DNA of 45,116 nucleotides from assembly GCF_000241465.1 (NCBI RefSeq), contig NZ_JH584235.1, positions 3,098,748 through 3,143,863 of the forward strand. Reading direction: 5' to 3'. This stretch comes from Sphingomonas echinoides ATCC 14820. Its GTDB lineage: Bacteria > Pseudomonadota > Alphaproteobacteria > Sphingomonadales > Sphingomonadaceae. The notes beneath the pieces are model-generated. The model was not told the DNA's origin, searched no databases, and saw nothing but the letters and a program-made list of their open reading frames with translations. Position numbers and translations under genes: made by a program. Below are positions 25,392 to 34,781 of the stretch, piece after piece. Each line of letters starts with the position of its first letter. Within the stretch, counting starts at the first letter, position 1.

Positions 25392-25443
25392 TGCAAAAAT
25401 GCACTGCCTAGCAGCAAAGATGGAGGGTTGAATGCAAAAATGC
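25392..25443. promoter_or_regulatory. two direct TGCAAAAATGC repeats in the lysR-mmsA spacer
   Basis: TGCAAAAATGC occurs at 25392-25402 and again at 25433-25443, 41 bp apart (about four helical turns). The second ends 38 nt before the mmsA start. A similar palindrome, TGCAATTTTTGCA, precedes the CoA-transferase gene at 34200-34212. They may be operators for a short-chain acyl-CoA regulator or for the LysR protein. Confidence 0.5.
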
Positions 25444-25481
25444 TGGGTGGGATAGGGGGGTATAAGCTTTAGGAGAGCGCC

Positions 25482-26981
25482 ATGCGGATCATCGACCACC
25501 ATATCATGGGTCTAGCGAGCGGCACTGCCGCGCGGACGGGCGAGGTGTTCGATCCCAACACCGGTGCGGTGCAGGCCCAGGTCAAGTTCGGCACGCAGGC
25601 CGATCTCGACGCCGCCGTCGCCGCTGCGCAAAAGGCGCAGCCGGGTTGGGCCGCAACCAACCCCCAGCGCCGCGCGCGCGTGATGTTCAATTTCAAGGCG
25701 CTGGTCGAAGCGCATATCGACGAACTCGCACACTTGCTGTCATCCGAACACGGCAAGGTGATCGCCGATTCCAAAGGCGACATTCAGCGCGGGCTGGAAG
25801 TGATCGAATTTTGCTGCGGCATTCCGCATGTGCTGAAGGGTGAGTTTACCCAGGGCGCGGGGCCGGGGATCGACGTTTACTCCATGCGCCAGCCGCTTGG
25901 CATCGGGGCTGGCATCACGCCGTTCAATTTCCCGGCGATGATCCCCTTGTGGATGAGCGGCGTCGCCATCGCCACGGGCAATGCCTTCATCCTGAAGCCC
26001 AGCGAGCGCGATCCGTCGGTGCCGGTGCGGCTGGCCGAATTGTTCCGCGAGGCGGGGCTGCCCGAGGGCATTTTGCAAGTCGTCCACGGCGACAAGGACA
26101 TGGTCGACGCGATCCTCGATCATCCCGCGATCAGCGCGGTCAGCTTCGTCGGATCGTCCGACATTGCGCATTATGTCTACCGGCGCGGCGTCGCGGCGGG
26201 CAAGCGCGTGCAGGCGATGGGCGGGGCCAAGAATCACGGCATCGTCATGCCCGATGCCGATCTCGACCAGGTCGTCGCCGATCTGTCGGGCGCGGCCTTC
26301 GGCTCGGCGGGCGAGCGCTGCATGGCGCTGCCGGTGGTGGTGCCGGTGGGCGAGAAGACCGCAGTTGCGCTGCGCGAGAAACTGATCCCGGCGATCGCCG
26401 CGTTGCGCGTCGGCGTGTCGACCGATGCCGAGGCGCATTACGGCCCGGTGGTGAACGCCGCGCACCGCACGCGCATCGAAAACTGGATCCAGACCGGCGT
26501 CGACGAAGGCGCGGAGCTGGTCGTCGACGGGCGCGGGTTCGCGCTGCAGGGGCATGAGAAGGGCTTCTTCATCGGCCCGACCCTGTTCGACCATGTCACG
26601 CCCGACATGTCGGCCTATAAGGAAGAGATTTTCGGCCCCGTGCTGCAAATCGTCCGCGCCGACGATTTCGAACATGCGCTGCGGCTGCCGAGCGAGCATC
26701 AGTACGGCAATGGCGTTGCGATCTTCACCCGCAACGGCCACGCCGCGCGCGAATTCGCGGCGCGGGTGAATGTGGGGATGGTTGGCATTAACGTGCCGAT
26801 CCCGGTGCCGGTCGCCTATCACACCTTTGGCGGGTGGAAGCGCTCGGCGTTCGGCGATACCAACCAGCACGGCATGGAAGGCGTGAAGTTCTGGACCAAG
26901 GTCAAGACCGTGACGCAGCGCTGGCCCGATGGCGGGGTCGGCGATGGCGCGAACGCCTTCGTCATTCCGACGATGGGGTGA
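25482..26981 (+). CDS. mmsA: methylmalonate-semialdehyde dehydrogenase (CoA-acylating)
   Basis: A 499-residue aldehyde dehydrogenase. The MmsA type is shown by PLGIGAGITPFNFPAMIPLW, GAKNHGIVMPDADLDQ, the catalytic cysteine in GSAGERCMALPVV (Cys280) and the C-terminal FGGWKRSAFGDTNQHG. It oxidises (methyl)malonate semialdehyde to propionyl-CoA or acetyl-CoA with NAD and CoA in valine degradation. AGGAGAG at 25471-25477 fits ATG 25482. It heads the valine cluster, with the last enzyme of the pathway encoded first and mmsB encoded last at 31494. Confidence 0.93.
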   Translation: MRIIDHHIMGLASGTAARTGEVFDPNTGAVQAQVKFGTQADLDAAVAAAQKAQPGWAATNPQRRARVMFNFKALVEAHIDELAHLLSSEHGKVIADSKGDIQRGLEVIEFCCGIPHVLKGEFTQGAGPGIDVYSMRQPLGIGAGITPFNFPAMIPLWMSGVAIATGNAFILKPSERDPSVPVRLAELFREAGLPEGILQVVHGDKDMVDAILDHPAISAVSFVGSSDIAHYVYRRGVAAGKRVQAMGGAKNHGIVMPDADLDQVVADLSGAAFGSAGERCMALPVVVPVGEKTAVALREKLIPAIAALRVGVSTDAEAHYGPVVNAAHRTRIENWIQTGVDEGAELVVDGRGFALQGHEKGFFIGPTLFDHVTPDMSAYKEEIFGPVLQIVRADDFEHALRLPSEHQYGNGVAIFTRNGHAAREFAARVNVGMVGINVPIPVPVAYHTFGGWKRSAFGDTNQHGMEGVKFWTKVKTVTQRWPDGGVGDGANAFVIPTMG

Positions 26982-27083
26982 GGCGGGTGGATCGGGATTG
27001 TCCCGATTTTGCGGTGCGCGCGCGATTGCCGGCCTTTGCGGAGTGTCCGGCGTCGGGCACAGTGGTCGCATGAGCGCTGCCCG

Positions 27084-28175
27084 ATGAACCTCTTGCGCCA
27101 GGCCATGTTCGTGGGCGGGATCGTGCTGGTCGCGTTGCCGCTGGCCTGGGCGTTTTTGCCGCGCGCCACGGTGCCGGGGGCGGTGGCGCAGCCGGTGGTG
27201 GCGCCGGTCGGCAAGCGCATCGCGCTCAGTTTCGATGATGTCCCGCGCGGGCCCGGCGCGTTCTATACGCCGGCGGAGCGCACCGCGCGGCTGATCGCGG
27301 CGCTGCGGGCGAGCGGGGTGGAGCAGGCGGCGTTCTTCGCCAATCCCGGCCGGATCGGCGCGTCCAACGATGGCGCGGCGCGGCTGGCGGCCTATGCCGC
27401 GGCGGGGCATGTCGTGGGCGACCACAGCTTTGCGCATCGTGATTTGCGCGCGGTTTCGGCGCAGGCGTTTCTGGCGGATGTCGACCGCGCCGAGGATTGG
27501 CTGAAGGGCAAGCCCGGCTATCGCCCGTGGTTCCGCTTTCCCGGCCTCAACCAGGGCGGGCGCGATGCGGTGAAGCGGCGCGCTGTGCTGGATGGCCTTG
27601 GCGCGCGCGGCTTAAGCGTCGCATGGGTGACGGCGGACGGTTCCGACTGGAATATCGAGGGGCAGACGATCGCCGCGCGCAAGGCAGGCCAGGCGATCGA
27701 CGAGGGCGCTCTGCGCGATCTCTATGTCGAGACGATGGTGCAATCGGCCGATTTCTCCGACGCGCTGCTGCGCCGCGTGACCGGGCGCAGCCCGCCGCAG
27801 ATGCTGTTGCTGCACGAAACCGATGTCGCGGCGCGTTATATTGGCGATCTGGTCGCCGCTTTGCGCCGTGACGGCTGGACGATCGTGACGGCCGATGCCG
27901 CTTATGCCGACCCGCTCTATCGCCAGACCGGCGATTTCGACAGCGCCAACGGCACCTTGCCCGAGGCGATCGGGTGGCAGCAGCGTGTGCCCGGCCCGCT
28001 ATATTATGCGCGCAACGACAAGCCGCTCGCCGATCGCCTCTTCGCCGAACGCGTGCTGCACCGCACGCCCATCGCCACGCCGCGCTGCCGGGTGCAACGC
28101 CATCCGTGGCGGCGCGTCTGTTCCCAGACGGCCTTTGCGCCGCGCCGACCTTTACCCCTAGGACTTGCCGCATGA
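27084..28175 (+). CDS. polysaccharide deacetylase family protein, membrane-anchored or exported
   Basis: A 363-residue protein. An N-terminal hydrophobic segment (MFVGGIVLVALPLAWAFLP) serves as signal or anchor. The NodB-homology domain has the catalytic acidic motif ALSFDDVPRGPGAFY, the zinc-binding HxxxH in GDHSFAHRDL and the FRFPGL motif. Such enzymes remove acetyl groups from cell-wall or capsule sugars in the periplasm; this substrate is unknown. The start MNLLRQAMF at 27084 is the first giving a proper signal; upstream codons to 27009 look non-coding. It ends with a 4-nt ATGA overlap with the acyl-CoA dehydrogenase gene, so it is co-translated with valine genes despite an unrelated job. 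Confidence 0.85.
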   Translation: MNLLRQAMFVGGIVLVALPLAWAFLPRATVPGAVAQPVVAPVGKRIALSFDDVPRGPGAFYTPAERTARLIAALRASGVEQAAFFANPGRIGASNDGAARLAAYAAAGHVVGDHSFAHRDLRAVSAQAFLADVDRAEDWLKGKPGYRPWFRFPGLNQGGRDAVKRRAVLDGLGARGLSVAWVTADGSDWNIEGQTIAARKAGQAIDEGALRDLYVETMVQSADFSDALLRRVTGRSPPQMLLLHETDVAARYIGDLVAALRRDGWTIVTADAAYADPLYRQTGDFDSANGTLPEAIGWQQRVPGPLYYARNDKPLADRLFAERVLHRTPIATPRCRVQRHPWRRVCSQTAFAPRRPLPLGLAA

Positions 28176-29317
28176 CCGACCAATTCGACCTAACCGACGA
28201 CCAGCGCGAGATTCAGGAACTCGCGCGGCGCTTCACCGCCGATCGCATCACGCCGTTTGCGGCGGAATGGGACGAGAAGCACATTTTCCCGCGCGACACG
28301 ATCAAGGCGGCGGCCGAACTCGGTTTCGCCTCGATCTATGTCAGCGAGGAATCGGGCGGCATCAACCTCGGGCGGCTGGAGGCGGCGCTGATCATGGAGG
28401 CGATGGCCTATGGCTGCCCCTCGACCAGCGCGTTCATCTCGATCCACAATATGGCGAGCTGGATGATCGACCGCTTCGGCGGGCAGACGGTGAAGGAGAA
28501 ATATCTGCCCTCGCTGGTCACGATGGACCGGATCGCCAGTTACTGTCTGACCGAGCCGGGCTCGGGCTCGGATGCCGCGGCGCTGAAGACGCGCGCGGTG
28601 CGAGACGGGGACCATTATATCGTCAACGGTACCAAGCAGTTCATCTCGGGCGGCGGCGAGAATGAGGTCTATGTCACCATGGTGCGCACCGGGGCGGAGG
28701 GGCCCAAGGGCATCTCCTGCCTGGTGATCGAGAAGGACATGCCCGGTGTCAGCTTCGGCGCGAACGAGCGCAAGCTCGGCTGGCATTCGCAGCCGACCGC
28801 CCAGGTGATCTTCGAGGATGTGCGTATCCCTGTGGATAACCTTGTGGGTGGCGAGGGCGAGGGCTTCCGCATCGCGATGATGGGGCTGGATGGCGGGCGT
28901 CTCAACATCGGTGCCTGCTCGCTCGGTGGCGCGCAGCGCTGCCTCGACGAAGCCATCGGCTATACCCGCGACCGCAAGCAGTTCGGCACCGCCATCGCCG
29001 ATTTCCAGAACACGCAGTTCCTGCTGGCCGACATGGCGACCGACCTCGAGGCGGCGCGCGCGCTGCTGTACATGGCGGCGGCCAAGGTGACGGCGAACGC
29101 GCCCGATAAGACCAAATTCGCGGCAATGGCGAAGCGGCTGGCAACCGACACGGGGTCCGCCGTGGCCGACCGCGCGCTGCAGCTGCATGGCGGCTACGGC
29201 TATCTGATGGATTACCCGATCGAACGCTTCTGGCGTGACTTGCGCGTGCATTCGATCCTGGAGGGGACCAACCAGGTAATGCGGATGATCATCGGCCGGG
29301 AGCTGACACGGCAATGA
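28172..29317 (+). CDS. acyl-CoA dehydrogenase, probable isobutyryl-CoA dehydrogenase
   Basis: A 381-residue flavoenzyme. Signatures are YCLTEPGSGSDAAALKT and KQFISGGGENEVY. RDRKQFGTAIADFQ is followed by the C-terminal LQLHGGYGYLMDYPIER and SILEGTNQVMRMIIG, where the Glu is in the usual late catalytic region. It oxidises a short branched acyl-CoA to the enoyl-CoA, passing electrons to ETF. Placement between mmsA and the hydrolase/hydratase genes supports isobutyryl-CoA as substrate. ATG 28172 overlaps the deacetylase stop (ATGA). The long upstream extension of the frame is an overlap shadow. Confidence 0.9.
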   Translation: MTDQFDLTDDQREIQELARRFTADRITPFAAEWDEKHIFPRDTIKAAAELGFASIYVSEESGGINLGRLEAALIMEAMAYGCPSTSAFISIHNMASWMIDRFGGQTVKEKYLPSLVTMDRIASYCLTEPGSGSDAAALKTRAVRDGDHYIVNGTKQFISGGGENEVYVTMVRTGAEGPKGISCLVIEKDMPGVSFGANERKLGWHSQPTAQVIFEDVRIPVDNLVGGEGEGFRIAMMGLDGGRLNIGACSLGGAQRCLDEAIGYTRDRKQFGTAIADFQNTQFLLADMATDLEAARALLYMAAAKVTANAPDKTKFAAMAKRLATDTGSAVADRALQLHGGYGYLMDYPIERFWRDLRVHSILEGTNQVMRMIIGRELTRQ

Positions 29318-29340
29318 CCCCGCGCAGCGCCGATCCTGCA

Positions 29341-29420
29341 CTTCTCCGCGTCTCCGCGTCTCCGCGTCTCCGCGTGAACGGAAAGATATGTTCGCGCGGA
29401 GGCGCGGAGACGCGGAGATG
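29341..29420. repeat. octamer-armed hairpin inside valine operon
   Basis: The left arm is four perfect TCTCCGCG octamers (29343-29374) followed by TGAAC. The right arm, 29390-29417, reads TTCGCGCGGAGG, then CGCGGAGACGCGGAG, and pairs with it. The style and unit are those of the cluster at 5914-6051. It fills the spacer between the dehydrogenase and hydrolase genes. Confidence 0.85.
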
Positions 29421-29440
29421 ATGCGAATGGGAAAAGCGGC

Positions 29441-30481
29441 ATGAGCGATGTTCAGACGATTGTGGATGGGCCTGTCGGCCGGATTCGGCTGAACCGGCCC
29501 AAGGCGCTGCATGCGCTGACCAACGATATGTGCGTCGCGATGCTGGCGGCGCTCGATGCGTGGCGGACCGATCCTGCGATCGAGGCGGTGCTGATCGATC
29601 ACGCTGAGGGTCGCGGGTTTTGCGCAGGCGGGGATATTCGGATGCTCGCCGAGAGCGGGGCGCAGGACGGCGCGGAGGCGCGCGCCTTCTTTCATACCGA
29701 ATATCGGCTCAACCACCGGCTGTTCACCTATGCCAAGCCGACGGTCGCGTTCATGGATGGCATCACCATGGGCGGTGGGGTTGGGCTCGCCTGCCCGTGC
29801 GATTTCCGTATCGCGACCGAGAACACCAAATTCGCCATGCCCGAAACGGGGATCGGGTTGTTCCCCGATGTCGGCGGCGGCTGGTATCTGTCGCGGCTGC
29901 CGGGGCGGATCGGGCAGTATCTGGCGCTGACCGGGCACCGGCTCGACGGGGCGGAATGCCATGCGCTGGGGCTGGCGACGCACTATCTGCCGAGCGCCGC
30001 GCTGTTGGAGGGCAAGGCGCGGATCGTGGCCGACCCGCAGGCGATTGCCGCGATCCTGGCCGATCTCTCGGTCGCGCCGCCGCCTGCGCGGCTGCTCGAT
30101 CAGCGCGAGGCGATCGACCGTTTGTTCGCGTCGGACGTGCTGGAGGACATCTTCGCCGCGCTCGCCGCCGATGGCGGGAACTGGGCGACGCAGACGCTCG
30201 CCACGCTCAAGACCAAATCGCCGCAGACGATGAAGGTGTCGCTGCGGCTGCTGCACGAAGGCGCGATGATGCCGACCTTCGAGGACGAAATGCGCCAGGA
30301 ATATGCGGTCGGCGCGCGGGTGGTGCAGCGGCATGATTTTCTGGAAGGCGTGCGCGCGGTGATCGTCGACAAGGACAATGCGCCACGCTGGGACCCGGCG
30401 ACGCCCGAGGGCGTGACCGATCACGTCATCGACCAGATCTTCGCGCCGCTGCCCGATGCGGAGGCGTGGACGCCTGCTTGA
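29441..30481 (+). CDS. 3-hydroxyisobutyryl-CoA hydrolase
   Basis: A 346-residue crotonase-fold protein with the longer C-terminal region of the HIBYL-CoA hydrolase group. The oxyanion-hole segments are GRGFCAGGDIRMLAE and GITMGGGVGLACPCDFR. The hallmark MPETGIGLFPDVGGGWYLSRL (here MPET, then GIGLFPDVGGG) carries the catalytic Glu/Asp region, and the later VKVSLRLLHEG-like region is present. It hydrolyses 3-hydroxyisobutyryl-CoA, releasing the free acid for MmsB. ATG 29441 has only a weak GGAAAAG upstream. It follows the octamer hairpin and precedes a 25-bp perfect inverted repeat. Confidence 0.9.
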   Translation: MSDVQTIVDGPVGRIRLNRPKALHALTNDMCVAMLAALDAWRTDPAIEAVLIDHAEGRGFCAGGDIRMLAESGAQDGAEARAFFHTEYRLNHRLFTYAKPTVAFMDGITMGGGVGLACPCDFRIATENTKFAMPETGIGLFPDVGGGWYLSRLPGRIGQYLALTGHRLDGAECHALGLATHYLPSAALLEGKARIVADPQAIAAILADLSVAPPPARLLDQREAIDRLFASDVLEDIFAALAADGGNWATQTLATLKTKSPQTMKVSLRLLHEGAMMPTFEDEMRQEYAVGARVVQRHDFLEGVRAVIVDKDNAPRWDPATPEGVTDHVIDQIFAPLPDAEAWTPA

Positions 30482-30483
30482 TC

Positions 30484-30576
30484 GTCGCCCCGGCGCAGGC
30501 CGGGGCCGCTCGACATTCGCGCGAAATCGGCTGTTTCGCGCACCAACCCAACGGCCCCGGCCTGCGCCGGGGCGAC
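30484..30576. repeat. perfect 25-bp inverted repeat with inner hairpin
   Basis: The arms 30484-30508 and 30552-30576 are exact reverse complements; each contains GCCCCGGCGCAGGCCGGGGC or its complement. A smaller inverted pair (TTCGCGCGAAA and TTTCGCGC) lies in the loop. It fills most of the spacer between the hydrolase and the hydratase genes and ends 10 nt before the hydratase ATG. Confidence 0.85.
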
Positions 30577-30586
30577 GGAGAGAAGA

Positions 30587-31360
30587 ATGACCTACGAAAC
30601 CATCCTCGTCGAACAACGCGGCGGCGTCACGCTCGTCACGCTCAACCGCCCGCAGGCGCTGAACGCGCTCAACAGCCAGGTGTTGGCCGACATGCTCGCC
30701 GCGATGGTGGCGTTCGATGCCGATCCGTCGCAGGGCTGCGCGGTCATCACCGGCAGCGAGAAGGCGTTCGCGGCGGGCGCCGACATCAAGGAGATGCAGG
30801 CGCAGGGCTTTGCCGACATGTACGCGCATGATTTCTTCGCCGGATGGGACCGCTTCACCCGCACGCGCAAACCCATCATCGCGGCGGTGGCGGGCTATGC
30901 GCTGGGCGGCGGCTGCGAGCTGGCGATGATGTGCGACTTCATCCTCGCCGCCGATACCGCCAAATTCGGCCAGCCCGAAATCAAGCTGGCGGTGTCGCCC
31001 GGCATGGGGGGATCGCAGCGGCTGACGCGCGCGGTCGGCAAGGCCAAGGCGATGGAAATGTGCCTGACCGGCCGGATGATGGATGCCGCCGAAGCCGAGC
31101 GTGCCGGGCTCGTCAGCCGCGTGGTGCCTGCCGCCGATCTGGTCGAGGAAGCGGTCAAGACCGCGACCACGATCGCGGGGATGGCACCGCTGGCGGTCAA
31201 GGCGAACAAGGAAATGGTCAATGCCGCGTTCGACACCACGCTGGCGATGGGCGTGCAGTTCGAGCGGCGGCTGTTCCATGCTTTGTTCGGCACCGACGAC
31301 CAGAGCGAGGGGATGACCGCCTTTGTCGAGAAGCGGCAGGGGGTTTGGACGGGGAAGTAA
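30587..31360 (+). CDS. enoyl-CoA hydratase
   Basis: A 257-residue crotonase of standard length. It shows [45 protein letters not shown] with the first catalytic Glu region, and [20 protein letters not shown] with the second. It hydrates short enoyl-CoA such as methacrylyl-CoA to 3-hydroxyisobutyryl-CoA, the step before the neighbouring hydrolase. GGAGAGAAG at 30577-30585 abuts ATG 30587. Its specificity is inferred from the operon. Confidence 0.91.
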   Translation: MTYETILVEQRGGVTLVTLNRPQALNALNSQVLADMLAAMVAFDADPSQGCAVITGSEKAFAAGADIKEMQAQGFADMYAHDFFAGWDRFTRTRKPIIAAVAGYALGGGCELAMMCDFILAADTAKFGQPEIKLAVSPGMGGSQRLTRAVGKAKAMEMCLTGRMMDAAEAERAGLVSRVVPAADLVEEAVKTATTIAGMAPLAVKANKEMVNAAFDTTLAMGVQFERRLFHALFGTDDQSEGMTAFVEKRQGVWTGK

Positions 31361-31371
31361 CATCCAATTCG

Positions 31372-31470
31372 CCTCCCGCTGTGCGGGAGGGGTTAGGGGA
31401 GGGGAGGGGCGTAGCGCCCGATCTTAGCGCGCGACTGCCCTCCCCCAGCCCCTCCCGCAAGCGGGAGGGG
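31372..31470. repeat. REP-like pair of hairpins
   Basis: Two small hairpins, CCTCCCGC-TGT-GCGGGAGG (31372-31390) and CCTCCCGC-AA-GCGGGAGG (31451-31468), are arranged so that the flanking GGGGAGGGGAGGG and CCCTCCCCCAGCCCC also pair. It lies between the hydratase and mmsB. The element resembles paired REP sequences, but no RAYT-type transposase gene is in the window. Confidence 0.8.
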
Positions 31471-31493
31471 AGAAAGAAGAATAGGAGAGAGAC

Positions 31494-32372
31494 ATGACAC
31501 GGATCGCCTTTATCGGGCTCGGCAATATGGGCGGCGGGATGGCCGCGAACCTCGCCAAAGCGGGGCATGATGTCCGCGCCTTCGATCTGTCGCAGGACGC
31601 GCTCGATCGCGCCAAAGCGGCCGGGTGCCTGCCCATGGCGAGCGTGGGGGAGGCGGCTGACGGGGCCGAGGCGGTGGTGACGATGCTGCCCGCGGGCACG
31701 CATGTCGAGGCGGTCTATGGCGATCTGTTCGCCGCCAGCCTGTCGCCAGCCGCGATCCTGATCGATTGTTCGACGATCGACGTCGCCACCGCCAAGCGCG
31801 TGACCGAGGCGGCGCGCGCCAAGGGCATCACCGCGGTCGATGCGCCGGTGTCGGGCGGGATCGGTGCCGCCAATGCGGGCACGCTGACCTTCATGGTCGG
31901 CGGCAGCGAGGAGGCGTTCGGTCGCGCGCAGCCGATTTTGGCGGCGATGGGCAAGGCGGTGATCCATGCCGGGGCGAACGGGACCGGCCAGGCGGCTAAG
32001 ATCGCCAACAACATGCTCCTCGGCGCGACGATGGTGGCGACGTGCGAGGCGTTCCTGTTGGCGGAGAAACTGGGCCTCGACCCGCAGACCTTCTTCGATA
32101 TTTCGAGCGTGTCGTCAGGGCAGAGCTGGTCGATGACGAGTTACTGCCCGGTGCCGGGTGTCGGGCCGAATACCCCTGCCGATCATGGCTATCAGGGCGG
32201 CTTTGCGACCGCGCTGATGCTGAAGGATTTAAAGCTCGCCGCCGCCGCCGCCAGCGACACGGGTGCCGACACGCCGATGGGGGCGAAAGCGGCGGAATTG
32301 TATCAGCGCTTTGCCGAGGCCGGGCATGGCGGGCTGGATTTCTCGGCGATCATCACCGCGCTGCGGGGGTGA
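31494..32372 (+). CDS. mmsB: 3-hydroxyisobutyrate dehydrogenase
   Basis: A 292-residue beta-hydroxyacid dehydrogenase. The N-terminal NAD-binding motif is IAFIGLGNMGGGMAANL. The substrate segment is DAPVSGGIGAANAGTL, and the catalytic lysine is in GQAAKIANNMLLG. It oxidises 3-hydroxyisobutyrate to methylmalonate semialdehyde, the substrate of MmsA. AGGAGAGAG at 31483-31491 gives a strong start at 31494. It is the last gene of the valine cluster and converges on the CoA-transferase gene. Confidence 0.93.
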   Translation: MTRIAFIGLGNMGGGMAANLAKAGHDVRAFDLSQDALDRAKAAGCLPMASVGEAADGAEAVVTMLPAGTHVEAVYGDLFAASLSPAAILIDCSTIDVATAKRVTEAARAKGITAVDAPVSGGIGAANAGTLTFMVGGSEEAFGRAQPILAAMGKAVIHAGANGTGQAAKIANNMLLGATMVATCEAFLLAEKLGLDPQTFFDISSVSSGQSWSMTSYCPVPGVGPNTPADHGYQGGFATALMLKDLKLAAAAASDTGADTPMGAKAAELYQRFAEAGHGGLDFSAIITALRG

Positions 32373-32412
32373 GCCGGGGGGGGGGGAGGTCGGCCAGATA
32401 CGGGCGATCTCT

Positions 32413-32503
32413 CCCACCCTCCGTTCGTTTCGAGCGAAGTCGAGAAACAGCCGCGCGCGCTGTGCCTGGTTTCTCGACTTCGCTCGAAACGAACGGGGTG
32501 GGG
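32413..32503. repeat. large inverted repeat, copy 2 of an 80-90 bp family
   Basis: Same family as 11225-11313. The arms share CCGTTCGTTTCGAGCG and AGTCGAGAAAC, and the loop contains GCGCGCTGTGCCTGG. It again lies between convergent genes (mmsB stop 32372, CoA-transferase stop 32601). Confidence 0.85.
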
Positions 32504-32564
32504 ATGTCGGCTAGCTCCTCGGCCCCGATTGTGCTCCTGCGCTTGCTGGACGGCCCCACCCCAA

Positions 32565-32586
32565 CCCCTCCCCTGAAGGGGAGGGG
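32565..32586 (-). terminator. GC-rich hairpin after CoA-transferase gene
   Basis: CCCCTCCCC-TGAA-GGGGAGGGG, a perfect 9-bp stem 14 nt beyond the CoA-transferase stop. Its flank (GGCCCCACCCCAACCCCTCC) matches the repeats around the DUF559 gene, so it is a related solitary palindrome. No T-run follows; terminator function is a guess. Confidence 0.45.
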
Positions 32587-32600
32587 CTTGTGGCCAGCGT

Positions 32601-34238
<1,638 letters not shown>

Positions 34239-34781
34239 CTATTTGATCGGCTGCTTTTCGAGCTTTCGCGCCAGCGTGCGACGGTGCATGCCCAATTGGC
34301 GGGCGGTTTCGGAAATGTTGAAATTGTTCTCGGCGAGCGTCTGGTGGATGCGTTCCCATTCCAGCGTCTTGATCGAGGTCGGGCGCTTGCCGAGCGGGGT
34401 CGCGACATCGCCGGCCGCACCACCCTCGGCCTTGGCAAAGGCGGCTTCGATGTCGTCGGTGTCGGACGGCTTGGGCAGGTAATTGCTCGCCCCCAGCTTG
34501 ATCGCCTCGACCGCGGTGGCGATGCTGGCATAGCCGGTCAGCACGACGATCCGCGTGCGCGCATCCTGCGCGTGGATCGCCTGCACGCAGACCAGCCCGG
34601 ACGTGGCCCCGAGTTTCAGATCCACCACCGCATAATCGGGCGTGCGCTTGGCGAGTGCGGCTTCGACACCGGCCTGATCGGAGGCCAATTCGACGCTATA
34701 GCCACGCCGCTCGAACGAGCGCCCCAGCGTCTTGGCGAGCGCGGCATCGTCCTCGACGATCAGCAGATGCTTTTCGGTCAT
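34239..34781 (-). CDS. regA: redox response regulator RegA/PrrA/ActR
   Basis: A 180-residue regulator. The receiver has LIVEDDAALAKTLG, the phosphorylation site in YAVVDLKLGATSGL (Asp54), VLTGYASIATA and YLPKPSD (Lys104). A Pro-containing linker leads to a Fis-type helix-turn-helix (NFNISETARQLGMHRRTLAR). These are the features of RegA/PrrA/ActR/RoxR, the global aerobic-anaerobic regulators of alphaproteobacteria. ATG 34781 overlaps the regB stop (ATGA). It is the last gene of the cyo-surf1-regBA run and is expected to be phosphorylated by RegB. Confidence 0.9.
   Translation of the reverse strand: MTEKHLLIVEDDAALAKTLGRSFERRGYSVELASDQAGVEAALAKRTPDYAVVDLKLGATSGLVCVQAIHAQDARTRIVVLTGYASIATAVEAIKLGASNYLPKPSDTDDIEAAFAKAEGGAAGDVATPLGKRPTSIKTLEWERIHQTLAENNFNISETARQLGMHRRTLARKLEKQPIK

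Noticed and set aside
28190..31363. A 1057-codon open frame on the minus strand antisense to the valine genes
   Set aside because: It runs opposite well-supported enzymes, is full of Arg/His/Gly-rich sequence typical of high-GC shadows, and matches no family. The same applies to the long frames at 32844-34940, 37894-39747, 40434-42251 and 8881-11334.
31372..31470. REP elements mobilised by a local RAYT transposase
   Set aside because: No tyrosine transposase of the RAYT/IS200 type, or any other transposase, is encoded in the window.
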